A stretch of 64,000 bases of DNA from Malaciobacter mytili LMG 24559 (GCF_003346775.1 NZ_CP031219.1:248001-312000), one strand, 5' to 3'; counted from the first letter of the stretch, positions 48,459 to 58,977 are shown. Notes: generated by a model from the letters alone, not told the origin. Made by a program: numbers and translations.

Positions 48459-49790
48459 TTATAATTTATCATGTTTAAAATATCTTTTTGTTTCAGAAGA
48501 TACTATATTTGATAATAATAAAAGACCAATTAAGTTTGGAATTGCCATAAGTCCATTTGCAACATCTGAAAAATTCCATACAAATTTAAGTTCTAGCATA
48601 GCTCCTATTAAAATGAAACTAACAAAAATTATTCTATAAAATTTAACTGCATTATCTCCAAATAGATACTCAAATGCTCTCTCACCATAATATGACCAAC
48701 CAAGAATAGTTGAATACCCAAAAAGAATAGTTGCAATTACAATAATAACTGCACCCGTATCTCCTAAGAAAAATTGAAAACTTTTTAAAGTTAATTCTCC
48801 TGCTCCTACTCCTTGTTGCCAAACAGGTGACATTAAAATAATAATTGCAGTTGTAGTACAAACAATTAATGTATCAATAAAAGTTTGTGTCATTGAAACA
48901 AGTGCTTGTTTTACAGGGTCGTTTGTAATAGCAGCCGCTGCTGCTATTGGAGCAGAACCAAGTCCTGATTCATTTGAAAAAACTCCCCTTGCAAGTCCAT
49001 ATCTAATTGCAGCTGCAACAGCAGCTCCTGCAAATCCTCCAGTTGCTGAAATTGGATTAAAAGCGTAATAGAAAATCAATGAAAAAGCATCTGCAACTTT
49101 ATCTAAGTTTGTAAAAATAATAGCAAATGCAGTTACTAAATAAATTGCAATCATAAAAGGAATTAAAAAAGCAGTTGTTTTTCCAATTGATTTTATTCCT
49201 CCTAAAATAACTAAAGAAGTGATAGTTAAAAGAACAATACCTGTTACCCAAGATGGAACTGAAAATTGTGTAAATAGTGCATTTGCAACAGCATTTGATT
49301 GAGTCATATTTCCAATACCAAAAGAGGCTAATACTGTAAAAAGAGCAAATATTGCACCAAGTTTAGGCAAGTTTGCACCTTTTGCAATATAGTACATTGG
49401 TCCACCTTTATACCCATTTTCACCTTTTTCTCTATACTTTACAGCTAAAATTGCTTCTGAGTATTTAGTTGCCATACCCACAAGTCCTGTAACCCACATC
49501 CAAAAAACTGCACCAGGGCCTCCAAAAGTAATAGCAGTTGCCACACCAACAATATTACCAATTCCAACTGTTGCAGCTAAGGCTGTTGTTAAAGCTGAAA
49601 AGTGAGAAATATCACCTTTTGCTCCTTTTTCTTTTATAAAAATTAATTTAAAAGCATGTCCTAATGCCCAAAATTGCATACCTTTAAGTTTAATAGTAAG
49701 ATATAGTCCTGTTCCTACTAACAATGTTAGCATTGGAACTCCCCAAACAAATGAGGAAATAGCAGAAATTATAGCGTCTAATGTTTCCAT
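48459..49790 (-). CDS. Sodium:alanine/glycine symporter (AGCS family)
   Basis: 443 residues with about eleven membrane segments. Family blocks visible: HFSALTTALAATVGIGNIVGVA, GGPGAVFWMWVTGLVGMATKYSE, the YKGGPMYYI motif, and VFSNESGLGSAPIAAA. Members take up alanine or glycine with sodium (or proton). The gene stands alone, ends toward the repeat, and is divergent from trxB with a 185-bp gap. Confidence 0.93.
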   Translation of the reverse strand: METLDAIISAISSFVWGVPMLTLLVGTGLYLTIKLKGMQFWALGHAFKLIFIKEKGAKGDISHFSALTTALAATVGIGNIVGVATAITFGGPGAVFWMWVTGLVGMATKYSEAILAVKYREKGENGYKGGPMYYIAKGANLPKLGAIFALFTVLASFGIGNMTQSNAVANALFTQFSVPSWVTGIVLLTITSLVILGGIKSIGKTTAFLIPFMIAIYLVTAFAIIFTNLDKVADAFSLIFYYAFNPISATGGFAGAAVAAAIRYGLARGVFSNESGLGSAPIAAAAAITNDPVKQALVSMTQTFIDTLIVCTTTAIIILMSPVWQQGVGAGELTLKSFQFFLGDTGAVIIVIATILFGYSTILGWSYYGERAFEYLFGDNAVKFYRIIFVSFILIGAMLELKFVWNFSDVANGLMAIPNLIGLLLLSNIVSSETKRYFKHDKL

Positions 49791-49975
49791 ATATTTTTTA
49801 CTCCTTGAAATCTTAGTAAAATAACAAAAAAAACATTAAAAAAAAGTGAATATTCAATCATTATTTTTAAAAAATCTAATAAAACTTAATTTAAAAAATT
49901 AGCTATTTTTGATTAACCTATTGCTTAATATTTTTACTGTATGATTACGTCTTAATAATATAAAGGAACTAAAAA

Positions 49976-50905
49976 ATGTTAGATTTAGCGATAATAGGAG
50001 GAGGACCAGCAGGATTAACAGCTGGTTTATATGCAACTAGAGGTGGCTTAAAAAACGTTATTATGTTCGAAATGGGTATGCCTGGTGGTCAAATCACTGG
50101 TTCTTCTGAAATTGAAAATTACCCGGGTCAAGATAAAGTTATGTCTGGTTTAGATTTAATGCAGTCTTGGCCTGCTCAAGCTATGAAGTTTGGTTTAAAG
50201 CATGAAATGTCTTTAGTTTCTTCTGTTTCTAAGAATAGTGATATTTTTACTTTAACTACTTCTGATGGTAAGACTTTTGAATCTAAAGCAGTTTTATTAG
50301 CTACTGGTTCTGTTCCTAAGAAAGCTGGTTTTAAAGGTGAAAAAGAGTTCTTTGGTAGAGGTATCTCTACTTGTGCTACTTGTGATGGATTTTTTTATAA
50401 GAATAAAGAAGTTGCTGTTATTGGTGGTGGGGATTCTGCTTTAGAAGAGGCTGTTTATTTATCAAAAATTTGTAGTAAAGTTTATTTAGTACATAGAAGA
50501 GATACATATAAAGCTGCACCTAGTACTATAGAGCATATGAAACATACACAAAATATTGAAGAAGTTACAAATGTAAGTGTAGAAGAGGTATATGGTGATA
50601 ATACAGGGGTATTAGGACTAAAAGTAAAGAGTAAAGAAGATGGAAGTATAAGAGATTTAAATGTACCAGGAGTATTTGTATTTGTAGGAAGGGATGTATT
50701 AAATGAGCCAATTAAACAAGAAGATGGTTCATTTTTATGTGAAGTAAATGAGCAAGGGGAAGTTATTGTTGATTTAAAAATGAAAACTTCTGTTCCTGGT
50801 TTATATGCTGCTGGTGATGTTAGAATTGATGCTGCTAAGCAAGTGGTTTGTGCTGCTGGTGATGGTGCTACTGCTGCTGTTAATATTATTGAATTTTTAG
50901 GGTAA
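49976..50905 (+). CDS. trxB: Thioredoxin reductase
   Basis: NADPH-dependent flavoenzyme that reduces thioredoxin. 309 residues: FAD motif [15 protein letters not shown], redox CATC (C133, C136), NADPH motif [11 protein letters not shown], and the C-terminal AAGDVR. Codon choice changes in blocks: mostly T-ending codons up to about 50460, A-ending codons from there to about 50740, then T-ending codons again. dapB follows after 17 bases. Confidence 0.96.
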   Translation: MLDLAIIGGGPAGLTAGLYATRGGLKNVIMFEMGMPGGQITGSSEIENYPGQDKVMSGLDLMQSWPAQAMKFGLKHEMSLVSSVSKNSDIFTLTTSDGKTFESKAVLLATGSVPKKAGFKGEKEFFGRGISTCATCDGFFYKNKEVAVIGGGDSALEEAVYLSKICSKVYLVHRRDTYKAAPSTIEHMKHTQNIEEVTNVSVEEVYGDNTGVLGLKVKSKEDGSIRDLNVPGVFVFVGRDVLNEPIKQEDGSFLCEVNEQGEVIVDLKMKTSVPGLYAAGDVRIDAAKQVVCAAGDGATAAVNIIEFLG

Positions 50906-50922
50906 GAGGGAAGTTTTATAAG

Positions 50923-51696
50923 ATGATTAAAGTAGGAATTGTTGGAAGTACAGGAAGAGTTGGAACATTATTAATTGATGATTTAAAAAATGACAAAGAG
51001 GCAGTTTTAGCTGCTGTTCATGTTTTTGATAAGTTAGAAAAAAGCGTTCCTGAAAATACAGTTGTAACAAATGATATGAAAGAATTAATGCAAAGTGTTG
51101 ATGTTGTTATTGATTTTTCTGCACCAGCTGCAACTGAAGAGTTATTAACTCAAGTAGTTGAACATGGAATTAGAAAACCTTTAGTAATTGCAACAACAGG
51201 ATTTTCTAAACATCAACAAAACCTATTAGTTGAAGCAAGTAAATTAGTTCCTATTTTATATTCAACAAATATGAGTTTAGGTGTGGCAGTTTTAAATAAA
51301 CTTGTTGCACTAGCTTCAAAAACATTAGCTGATTTTGATATTGAAATTGTTGAACAACATCATAGATATAAAGTTGATTCACCATCTGGTACAGCTTTAA
51401 CTTTAGCAGAACATGCAGCACGTGCTAGAGATTTAGACTTAGATAAAGTTAGAGTATCAGGAAGAGATGGAGATATTGGCGCTAGAACAAAAGATGAAAT
51501 TGGTGTTATGAGTTTAAGAGGTGGAGATATTGTAGGAAGACATACAGTAGGTTTATATAATGATGGGGAGTTTATAGAACTTCATCATACTGCAACAGCA
51601 AGAAATACTTTTTCAAGAGGTGCTATTAAAGTTGCAAAATGGCTTATTGGTAAAGAGCCAAATTTATACTCAATCAATGATGCTTTAGGTCTATAA
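50923..51696 (+). CDS. dapB: 4-hydroxy-tetrahydrodipicolinate reductase
   Basis: Step of lysine and diaminopimelate synthesis. 257 residues: nucleotide-binding GIVGSTGRVG, FSAPAATEELL, and the catalytic His-Lys signature in EQHHRYKVDSPSGTAL. The last step, lysA, is at 30720. Likely in one unit with trxB, followed by a terminator. Confidence 0.95.
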   Translation: MIKVGIVGSTGRVGTLLIDDLKNDKEAVLAAVHVFDKLEKSVPENTVVTNDMKELMQSVDVVIDFSAPAATEELLTQVVEHGIRKPLVIATTGFSKHQQNLLVEASKLVPILYSTNMSLGVAVLNKLVALASKTLADFDIEIVEQHHRYKVDSPSGTALTLAEHAARARDLDLDKVRVSGRDGDIGARTKDEIGVMSLRGGDIVGRHTVGLYNDGEFIELHHTATARNTFSRGAIKVAKWLIGKEPNLYSINDALGL

Positions 51697-51714
51697 TTAA
51701 TTAAATAAAATTTT

Positions 51715-51760
51715 ATAAAGAGAAGAAATTTCTGCGCATTAAGTTCACTTCTCTTTTATT
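51715..51760 (+). terminator. Terminator after dapB
   Basis: AAAGAGAAG (51717-51725) pairs with CTTCTCTTT (51748-51756), loop of 22 bases, then TATTAG. Lies between dapB and purF. Confidence 0.6.
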
Positions 51761-51775
51761 AGTAAGGTTAAATAA

Positions 51776-53125
51776 ATGTGTGCAATAGTTGGAATTTATG
51801 GTAATAATAATGCAGCAAGACTTGCTTCTGTTGCTCTTTTTGCAATGCAACATAGAGGGCAAGAGGCTACTGGTATCTCTTCATCATGTGATGGAAAGAT
51901 TTATACAAAGAAAGATAGTGGTTTAGTTTCAGAAGTTTTTACAGATGAAGCATTACAATATCTAAAAGGTAATATGGCAATAGGTCATAATAGATACTCA
52001 ACAGCGGGTAGTGATTCTATTTTAGATGCTCAACCAGTTTTTGCAAAATATAAATTGGGTGAAATGTCAATTGTTCATAATGGAAACTTAATTAATAAAG
52101 AAGAAGTAAGAAATGAGCTAATAGATAAAGGTGCTATTTTTCAAACAGGAATGGATACTGAAAACCTTATTCATTTAATTGCAAAAAGTTCAAAAGATAG
52201 ATTAAGAGATAGAATAAAAGAGGCATTAAATAAAACTGTTGGTGCATACTGTTTTATTGTTCAATCTAGGTCTAAACAGTTTGTAATTAGAGATAGATAT
52301 GGAATTAGACCTTTATCTTTAGGTAAACTAAAATCAGGTGGCTATATAGTTGCTAGTGAAACTTGTGCTTTTGATTTAGTTGATGCAGATTTTATTAGAG
52401 ATGTGAACCCTGGTGAAATGTTAATTTTTAGTGAAAATAATGAGCAACCAGAGTCTATTCAACTATTTGAACCAGAGTATAGACCTTGTGCTTTTGAATA
52501 TGTATATTTTGCAAGGCCTGATTCAGTTATTGATGGTAAAAATGTATATATTACAAGAGAAAATATGGGAAAAACTCTTGCTAAAAATGATGCAAATAAA
52601 GATTTAAAAGTAGATATGGTTGTTCCAGTACCTGATTCAGGAGTTCCAGCAGCACTTGGTTATGCAGCACAAAGTGGAGTACCTTTTGAATTAGGGATTA
52701 TTAGAAACCATTATGTTGGTAGAACATTTATTGAACCAACACAAGAGATGAGAAATTTAAAGGTTAGAATGAAGCTTTCTCCAATGAAATCTTTAATTGC
52801 AGGTAAATCTTTACTTGTAATTGATGATTCAATTGTTAGAGGAACTACATCTAAAAGAATTGTAAAAATGCTTAAAGATGCTGGTGCTAAAGAAGTTCAC
52901 TTTAGAGTAGCAAGCCCTGAAATTAAATTTCCTTGTTATTATGGTATAGATACACCAAATCAAGAAGAGTTAATTTCATTTAAAATGACAAAAGAAGAGG
53001 TTTGTAAATATATTGAAGCTGATTCTTTAGAATATCTTTCAATTGAAGATTTAAGAAATTCAATTGGAGCAGATAGAAACTATGCATTAGAAAGCTTTGA
53101 TGGAGACTATTTCGTAACAAAATAA
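51776..53125 (+). CDS. purF: Amidophosphoribosyltransferase (PurF)
   Basis: Commits PRPP to purine synthesis. 449 residues, starting MCAIVGIYG: the cysteine after the initiator methionine is the glutaminase nucleophile, with no propeptide. AMQHRGQEATGIS and the PRPP-binding loop LVIDDSIVRGTTSK are intact. A cysteine-bearing motif RPCAFEYVYFARPDS is typical. Ends one base into the radical SAM gene start (AATGA overlap). Confidence 0.96.
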   Translation: MCAIVGIYGNNNAARLASVALFAMQHRGQEATGISSSCDGKIYTKKDSGLVSEVFTDEALQYLKGNMAIGHNRYSTAGSDSILDAQPVFAKYKLGEMSIVHNGNLINKEEVRNELIDKGAIFQTGMDTENLIHLIAKSSKDRLRDRIKEALNKTVGAYCFIVQSRSKQFVIRDRYGIRPLSLGKLKSGGYIVASETCAFDLVDADFIRDVNPGEMLIFSENNEQPESIQLFEPEYRPCAFEYVYFARPDSVIDGKNVYITRENMGKTLAKNDANKDLKVDMVVPVPDSGVPAALGYAAQSGVPFELGIIRNHYVGRTFIEPTQEMRNLKVRMKLSPMKSLIAGKSLLVIDDSIVRGTTSKRIVKMLKDAGAKEVHFRVASPEIKFPCYYGIDTPNQEELISFKMTKEEVCKYIEADSLEYLSIEDLRNSIGADRNYALESFDGDYFVTK

Positions 53126-54087
53126 TGAGCAATTTAAAAGAAGTTCTAACAATTGGAAGATATTTTAGAGAAAAATTTGGTGAGACAATTTATAAAGTTC
53201 CAATTTCAATATCAGGATTCACTTGTCCAAATATAGATGGTACAGTGGCAAGAGGAGGGTGTTCATTTTGTGAAAATGACTCCTTCTCTCCAAACTTACA
53301 AGAAAAAAAAAGTAAGTTTAAATTAAATCCAAGAGTAGAAAAAAATCCTTATTTGGATAATCAACTAAAACAACTACAATTACAATTTGAAGCTACAAAA
53401 CAAAGACTTCAAAATAAATTTGGTGCAAAAAAATTTATAGTTTATTTTCAATCTTTTACAAATACTTATGCTCCAATAGAGACTTTAAAAGCTTTATATT
53501 CAAAAGCCTTAAGTTTTGAAAATGTAATAGGTTTATCAATTGGTACAAGAACTGATTGTGTAACAGAAGAGATTTTAGATTATTTAGTTGAATTATCAAA
53601 AGATAAAGAGATTTGGGTTGAATATGGAATACAATCTTTTTATGATGAAACTTTAGAAGAGATAAATAGAGGTGATAGTAGTTCTAATATGAAATATTGG
53701 ATACAAAGAACTAAGCAAAAAGGCTTAAATGTTTGTGGTCATTTAATCTATGGACTTCCAGGTGAAACACAAGAGATGATGTTAGATACTTTTGAGCAAA
53801 CTGTTAAACTAAATGTGGATTCTATAAAATTTCATCCTTTATATGTTGTTAAAAATACATTATTAACAGCACAATTTAAAAAAGGTAAATTTACTCCAAT
53901 TAGTGAAGATTTATATATTGATACGGTTGTAAAATCTATTAAGAATCTTCCAAATAATATCTCTATTCAAAGAGTAACAGCAGGAATTGATGATAATACA
54001 CTTTTATCACCTTTATGGTGTAAAAATAAACATCAACAAATTTTTAAAATAAGAGAAGCTTTATTAAAAGAAGGTTTTATTTATTAA
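53125..54087 (+). CDS. Radical SAM protein, YhcC/TIGR01212 family
   Basis: 320 residues. The iron-sulfur cysteines lie in GFTCPNIDGTVARGGCSFCEN, with the wide first spacing typical of this family rather than CX3CX2C. Further on are YFQSFTNTYAP, IGTRTDCV, EYGIQSFYDETLEEINRG and HLIYGLPGE. The biochemical role is not firmly known. Coupled to purF by overlap. Confidence 0.88.
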   Translation: MSNLKEVLTIGRYFREKFGETIYKVPISISGFTCPNIDGTVARGGCSFCENDSFSPNLQEKKSKFKLNPRVEKNPYLDNQLKQLQLQFEATKQRLQNKFGAKKFIVYFQSFTNTYAPIETLKALYSKALSFENVIGLSIGTRTDCVTEEILDYLVELSKDKEIWVEYGIQSFYDETLEEINRGDSSSNMKYWIQRTKQKGLNVCGHLIYGLPGETQEMMLDTFEQTVKLNVDSIKFHPLYVVKNTLLTAQFKKGKFTPISEDLYIDTVVKSIKNLPNNISIQRVTAGIDDNTLLSPLWCKNKHQQIFKIREALLKEGFIY

Positions 54088-54110
54088 GCTAGGAAAAAAT
54101 TCCTAAGCTT
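54086..54110. terminator. Bidirectional terminator between converging genes
   Basis: AAGCTAGGAA (54086-54095) pairs with TTCCTAAGCTT (54100-54110) with one bulge, followed by ATTTGATTTTT. It ends the purF unit and overlaps the end of the LysR-type gene. Confidence 0.6.
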
Positions 54111-55005
54111 ATTTGATTTTTAATAGATAATCAACAACATTTTCTATAAATGCGTCGTGTTTTCTATCTTTTCTATATGCAATATATAGTTTTCTTATCA
54201 TCTTTTGATTACCAATTCTTGATTCAAATAAAACACCAGCTTTAAGTAGTGATTCAATTGCATTTCTTGATACTATAGATACCGTTGGTACATCATCTTT
54301 ATTTGAATGTAAAACAGTTTGTACAATAGTTGTGGCACTTGTTACTTCACTTGTAACATTAAATGTATCACAGTCAGGATAGTTTGCTTTATCTAGTGAT
54401 TCTTTAAAGATTAATCTTGTATGTGAATCAGGATTTCTACATACCCATTTATATGATAATAAATCTTTTGCTTTTGCTTTTAATGGAAGTGCTTGATTAG
54501 AAAAAATTACAATTTCATCATCCATCCATTCTCTATAAATAATATTATCATCAGGAATATAGTTTTCAACTAAAGCCATATCTATTTTTTTATCCAATAA
54601 ATCTTCAATTGCTTTATGTGAAACAGATACATTTATTGATACATCATTATTAATATTCTCTTTTAAATTATTTAAAAATCTAGGTAAAATATAGTTACCT
54701 ATGATGAAAGAGGCACCAAATACAAAAGTTACATCTTTATTCATAATCTTAAGTAGTTCTTTTTCTGCATTATTTACACATCTTTCTATTTTTTGTGCAA
54801 TAGAGTAAAGCATTTGCCCCTCTTTTGTTAGCCTAATTCCATTTTTCTTTCTATCTACTATTTGAACATCTAAGTAGTCTTCGATAAACTTCATTTGTTG
54901 TGTAACTGCAGGTTGAGAAATACCAAGTTTTGCTGAAGCTTTTGAAAAAGATTTTTCCCTAACTACAGTTAAAAATGTTTCAAGTTTTGCAAAATCCGTT
55001 AGCAT
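54109..55005 (-). CDS. LysR-type transcriptional regulator
   Basis: 298 residues. N-terminal winged helix (about 1-60) with LETFLTVVREKSFSKASAKL and SQPAVTQQMKFIEDYL, followed by the two-lobed effector domain (about 90-298). The target is unknown; it is divergent from the helicase gene with a 117-bp gap holding a TTATTCTTTATGATAATAA near-palindrome that could be a binding site. Resembles CysB/CbbR-like members in layout only. Confidence 0.9.
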   Translation of the reverse strand: MLTDFAKLETFLTVVREKSFSKASAKLGISQPAVTQQMKFIEDYLDVQIVDRKKNGIRLTKEGQMLYSIAQKIERCVNNAEKELLKIMNKDVTFVFGASFIIGNYILPRFLNNLKENINNDVSINVSVSHKAIEDLLDKKIDMALVENYIPDDNIIYREWMDDEIVIFSNQALPLKAKAKDLLSYKWVCRNPDSHTRLIFKESLDKANYPDCDTFNVTSEVTSATTIVQTVLHSNKDDVPTVSIVSRNAIESLLKAGVLFESRIGNQKMIRKLYIAYRKDRKHDAFIENVVDYLLKIK

Positions 55006-55096
55006 TATTTTATACCTTTATTATTCTTTATGATAATAATAACATTTATTTATAAATAAAAAAATTAAGTAAAATAATAATTTAATTAAATTATGG

Positions 55097-55102
55097 TATA
55101 AT
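55097..55102 (+). promoter_or_regulatory. Likely -10 box of the helicase gene promoter
   Basis: TATAAT at 55097-55102, preceded by TATGG, about 20 bases before the start codon, with ribosome-binding site TGGAGAAG. Confidence 0.5.
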
Positions 55103-55122
55103 CTATTATTATTGGAGAAGAA

Positions 55123-57177
55123 ATGTCTGAAAATTTTTTATTAACATTAAATGACTCACAAAAAGATGCAGCACAGCATATTGATGGTGCATTACTTATC
55201 TTAGCTGGGGCTGGTTCTGGTAAAACAAAAACTATTACTACTAGATTAGCATATCTTATATCAATAGGGATAGATCCTGCTTCAATTTTAACGCTTACAT
55301 TTACAAATAAAGCAGCAACAGAGATGAGAGAAAGAGCCTATAGTTTACTAGATAGTGCCTCAATAAATACTCCGCCTTTATTATGCACATTCCACAAGTT
55401 TGGATTACTTCTTTTAAAATTTTATATAAGTAAGCTTGATAGAAAAAACAATTTTATAATAATAGATACAGATGACAAAAAAAGAATTTTAAAATCAATA
55501 GATAAAGATATTCCAACTGCTCTTGTTGCAAGTGAAATATCAAAATATAAAAACTCAATTTTATCTCCAACTGAAGCAAAAGCTGCTGCACAATTAAAGC
55601 TATATCAACAAATTGCAGATATTTATGAAAAGTATGAAAATTATCTAGAAAAAAATAATTTAGTAGATTTTGATGATTTACTTTTACTACCATATAAAAT
55701 TCTTTGCAAAAGTAAAGCATTGGCTGAAGAATTAAGTCAAAAATATCAATATATTATGGTAGATGAATACCAAGATACAAATGAATTACAATATAAACTT
55801 TTAAGAAAGCTTTGTTGTACTCATAATAATATTTGTGTTGTGGGGGATGATGACCAATCTATTTATGGATGGCGTGGTGCAACAATAAAAAATATTTTAA
55901 ATTTTACAGACCACTTTGAAAATACTAAGGTTGTTAAGCTTGAAGAAAACTATAGATCAACAACAAAAATCTTAGAACATGCAAACCAACTAATAGAACA
56001 TAATAGGGATAGGCTAGGTAAAAAACTTCTTGGAACTAGAGAAGAAGGAAGCAGTGTAAAAGTATATGAATCTTCTGATGAAAATGAAGAAACAAGAAAA
56101 ATAGTAGATGATATTAAAAAATTAATTGATAGTGGAGAAAGAGCAAGTGATGTTGCTATTTTATTTAGGGTAAATGCCCTATCAAGATCACTTGAAGAAG
56201 GGTTTAATAAAGCAGGATTATCTTATAAACTTGTGGGTGGAATGAAGTTCTATGAAAGAGCAGAGATTAAAGATTTAATTGCTTATTTTAGAATACTTAC
56301 AAATAATAACGATAACTTCTCTTTAAAAAGAATTATAAATAAACCAAAAAGAGGTATTGGAAAAACTACAATTGATAAGCTTGATGCGGTATCAATTGAA
56401 AATAAAAAACCAATTTTTGAATTATTAGAAGAGTTAGAGCCTGATGAATTAGCAAAAATTGTTGGAAAGAAAAACTCAAGAACATTAAAAGTATTTATGG
56501 CTTCAATAATGGATTTAAAAGAGAGTTTAGAAGAGTCTAAAATGAGATTCTTGGACTCTTTTGAAGATACTTTTGATTATAGAAGTTCATATGATAATCT
56601 TCCTGATGGTTTTGAAAGACAAGCCAATATTGATGAGTTTTATGGATATATTAGAGATTATTTTATTCAAAACCCTCTTTTAAGTTTAGAAGATTTTTTA
56701 AATGAGATAGCACTAGAAAGCGAGCATAATGAATATAGTGATGAATTAGTCTCTATGATGAGTATTCATGCTTCTAAAGGTTTAGAATATAAGCATCTAT
56801 TTATAATTGGACTTGAAGAGGGCTTTTTCCCTATAATTGGTGATGGAAGTGATATAGAAGAAGAAAGAAGATTAGGTTATGTTGCAATTACAAGGGCTAT
56901 GGATAATCTTACTATGTCATTTGTTCATTCAAGGTTTTATAAAGGAAAAAGAACAACTTTATCTAAAAGTAGATTTTTAAGTGAAAGTGGACTTATAAAA
57001 GGTTGCTTAACAATTGAAAAAAATTCTGCATATAAAACTGGAGATTTAGTAAAACATAAAATCTTTGGAATGGGAAGAGTTCAAAAAGCTGTAAAAGCTG
57101 GAAAAGATTATAAGCTTACTATTAATTTTAGCGGACAAAGAAGGGATATACTTTCTTCTTTTGTGGAGAAGATATAA
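55123..57177 (+). CDS. UvrD/Rep/PcrA-type DNA helicase
   Basis: 684-residue superfamily 1A 3'-5' helicase. Motif I is AGAGSGKTKT (about 28-37), Ia LTFTNKAATEM, II VDEYQDTNE, III GDDDQSIYGWRGA, IV LEENYRS, V MSIHASKGLEY and VI VAITRAMDNL. The C-terminal tail TGDLVKHKIFGMGRVQKA looks like the PcrA/UvrD Tudor-like domain that binds RNA polymerase. Likely works in repair or replication-fork restart. Whether it is UvrD or Rep cannot be decided here. Confidence 0.94.
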   Translation: MSENFLLTLNDSQKDAAQHIDGALLILAGAGSGKTKTITTRLAYLISIGIDPASILTLTFTNKAATEMRERAYSLLDSASINTPPLLCTFHKFGLLLLKFYISKLDRKNNFIIIDTDDKKRILKSIDKDIPTALVASEISKYKNSILSPTEAKAAAQLKLYQQIADIYEKYENYLEKNNLVDFDDLLLLPYKILCKSKALAEELSQKYQYIMVDEYQDTNELQYKLLRKLCCTHNNICVVGDDDQSIYGWRGATIKNILNFTDHFENTKVVKLEENYRSTTKILEHANQLIEHNRDRLGKKLLGTREEGSSVKVYESSDENEETRKIVDDIKKLIDSGERASDVAILFRVNALSRSLEEGFNKAGLSYKLVGGMKFYERAEIKDLIAYFRILTNNNDNFSLKRIINKPKRGIGKTTIDKLDAVSIENKKPIFELLEELEPDELAKIVGKKNSRTLKVFMASIMDLKESLEESKMRFLDSFEDTFDYRSSYDNLPDGFERQANIDEFYGYIRDYFIQNPLLSLEDFLNEIALESEHNEYSDELVSMMSIHASKGLEYKHLFIIGLEEGFFPIIGDGSDIEEERRLGYVAITRAMDNLTMSFVHSRFYKGKRTTLSKSRFLSESGLIKGCLTIEKNSAYKTGDLVKHKIFGMGRVQKAVKAGKDYKLTINFSGQRRDILSSFVEKI

Positions 57178-57189
57178 GTTAATAAAAGT

Positions 57190-57224
57190 TTTTCTTTTTT
57201 ATTATTCTTTATTAAAAAAGAAAA
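57190..57224 (+). terminator. AT-only hairpin after the helicase gene
   Basis: Positions 57190-57201 and 57213-57224 form a perfect 12-bp stem (TTTTCTTTTTTA with TAAAAAAGAAAA). It is weak because it is nearly all A-T, but it is well placed 12 bases after the stop. Confidence 0.45.
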
Positions 57225-57357
57225 TTTACTCATCATATACTTTTATATATGTTTTTTATAAATTTTCTTCTTTGTCTTGAATTAATACCAAAATCTAAAA
57301 CTTTTAAAGCTTATATTTTTTTTTAAATAAAATGAGAAAAAAATAAGTGGAAAATAA

Positions 57358-58206
57358 ATGCAAAAAAGACTTTACAATAAAGAACCCTTAAATAAACTAC
57401 TTGTAGTAAATAAACCAATGTATATTAGTTCAAATTTGTATTTAAATAAAATAAAAAGAAAATATAAAAATAAAAAAGCAGGTTTTAGTGGAACTTTAGA
57501 CCCTTTTGCTTGTGGATGTTTAATAGTAGCTTTTGGACAATATACAAGACTTTTTAATTATTTGAAAAAAACACCAAAAACTTATAGGGCTGTTTTATGG
57601 CTTGGTGCTACTTCTTATTCTGAAGATATAGAAAATATAATAAGTATAAAAGAAGAAAAACTTTTACATAAAGAAGAAATAATTAAAGAAATTGAAAAGT
57701 TAAAAGGAGAAATAGAATATCTTCCTCCTAAATATTGTGCAAAAAAAATAAATGGAAAAAGAGCTTATGAATTAGCAAGAGCTGGCCTTGAAGTAGAGTT
57801 AAAAAAAGAAGTTATGAATATAATTGATATAAAACTACTTTCTTATTCACACCCTTTTATTAGTTTTGAAGCAACAGTTAGTGAAGGCTCATATATTAGA
57901 AGCTTAGCACAACTCTTAGCTAAGAATTTAAATGTAGTGGGAACTTTATCTTATTTAGAAAGATTAAATGAAGGAGAATTCTTTTTTGAAAATGAAAAAG
58001 ACTTAAATCCTTTAGAGTACTTAAATTTAGAAGTAAATAACTATACAGGTAGTAAAGAGTGGTTAGATAATGGTAAAAAAATATCTTTAGAATATTTGCA
58101 GAAAAAAGAAGAAGGTGACTATATCATCTTATTTGAAGACTTTTTTAGTATAATCCAAATAAAAAATAATGAAGTTTCATATCTATTAAATAAGGTAAAT
58201 ATATAA
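57358..58206 (+). CDS. truB: tRNA pseudouridine synthase TruB
   Basis: Makes pseudouridine 55 in the T loop of tRNAs. 282 residues, with catalytic D48 in FSGTLDPFACG and the KLKGEIEYLPPKYCAKKINGKRAYELAR block. The insertion seen in gamma-proteobacterial TruB is smaller here. First gene of truB-ispE-smpB; ispE follows directly after its stop codon. Confidence 0.94.
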   Translation: MQKRLYNKEPLNKLLVVNKPMYISSNLYLNKIKRKYKNKKAGFSGTLDPFACGCLIVAFGQYTRLFNYLKKTPKTYRAVLWLGATSYSEDIENIISIKEEKLLHKEEIIKEIEKLKGEIEYLPPKYCAKKINGKRAYELARAGLEVELKKEVMNIIDIKLLSYSHPFISFEATVSEGSYIRSLAQLLAKNLNVVGTLSYLERLNEGEFFFENEKDLNPLEYLNLEVNNYTGSKEWLDNGKKISLEYLQKKEEGDYIILFEDFFSIIQIKNNEVSYLLNKVNI

Positions 58207-58977
58207 ATGCAAGTATCTATTAAATCTTATGCAAAAGTAAATATTTTTTTAAAAATTGCAGGAAAAAGAGAAAACTACCATGAGATAGTTTCACGGTTTG
58301 TAAGGGTTAAAAATCTTTATGATACTATTTCGTTTACACCTGATAATGAAACAAATGAATTTAATTTAATAGGTGATTTTGGTTGTAAAACTGAAGATAA
58401 TTCTATATATAAAGCTTTTTTAGAATTAAGAAAATATTGTCCGAAAATTGATGCATTTTTTAGAATTTATAATATAAAAGTTGAAAAAAATATTCCTGAA
58501 TTTGCTGGACTTGGCGGTGGAAGTTCAAATGCTGCTGCTTTTTTAGTTTTAGCAAATAAATATTTTAATTTATATTATAAAAAAGATAAGCTTGCAAAAA
58601 TTGGTGCAAGAATTGGTGCAGATGTACCTTTTTTTATATATGAATATGATAGTGCAAATGTGACAGGAATTGGTGAAATTGTAGAAGAGTTTAAAGAAGA
58701 GCCTTTAAATATTGAAGTTTTTACACCAAAAGAGATTAAATGTCATACTGGTAAAATATTTACAAATTTTAGAAATGAGTTTTATAAAGAGATAAGTGCT
58801 AAACAAGCAAAAGAATTATTAGATTTAAAAAGTACAGATATTTTAAATAAACTTTCAATAGAAGAAGCAAATGATTTATATCTTCCTGCACTTAAAGAGT
58901 ATCCAAACTTAAAAGAATATGCAAAGCAAGGATGGTTTTTTAGTGGAAGTGGAAGTTCATTTTTTAAGGTTTTATAA
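58207..58977 (+). CDS. ispE: 4-diphosphocytidyl-2-C-methyl-D-erythritol kinase
   Basis: Phosphorylation step of the MEP isoprenoid pathway (first step, dxs, at 34953). 256 residues, a GHMP kinase with the phosphate loop [17 protein letters not shown] and the closing [13 protein letters not shown]. Shorter than E. coli IspE (283). Overlaps smpB by one base. Confidence 0.93.
   Translation: MQVSIKSYAKVNIFLKIAGKRENYHEIVSRFVRVKNLYDTISFTPDNETNEFNLIGDFGCKTEDNSIYKAFLELRKYCPKIDAFFRIYNIKVEKNIPEFAGLGGGSSNAAAFLVLANKYFNLYYKKDKLAKIGARIGADVPFFIYEYDSANVTGIGEIVEEFKEEPLNIEVFTPKEIKCHTGKIFTNFRNEFYKEISAKQAKELLDLKSTDILNKLSIEEANDLYLPALKEYPNLKEYAKQGWFFSGSGSSFFKVL

Noticed and set aside
55019-55040. Near-palindrome TTATTCTTTATGATAATAA in front of the LysR-type gene as its operator
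   Set aside because: Mentioned under the gene only; in DNA of this composition such a match is too weak to call as a site.
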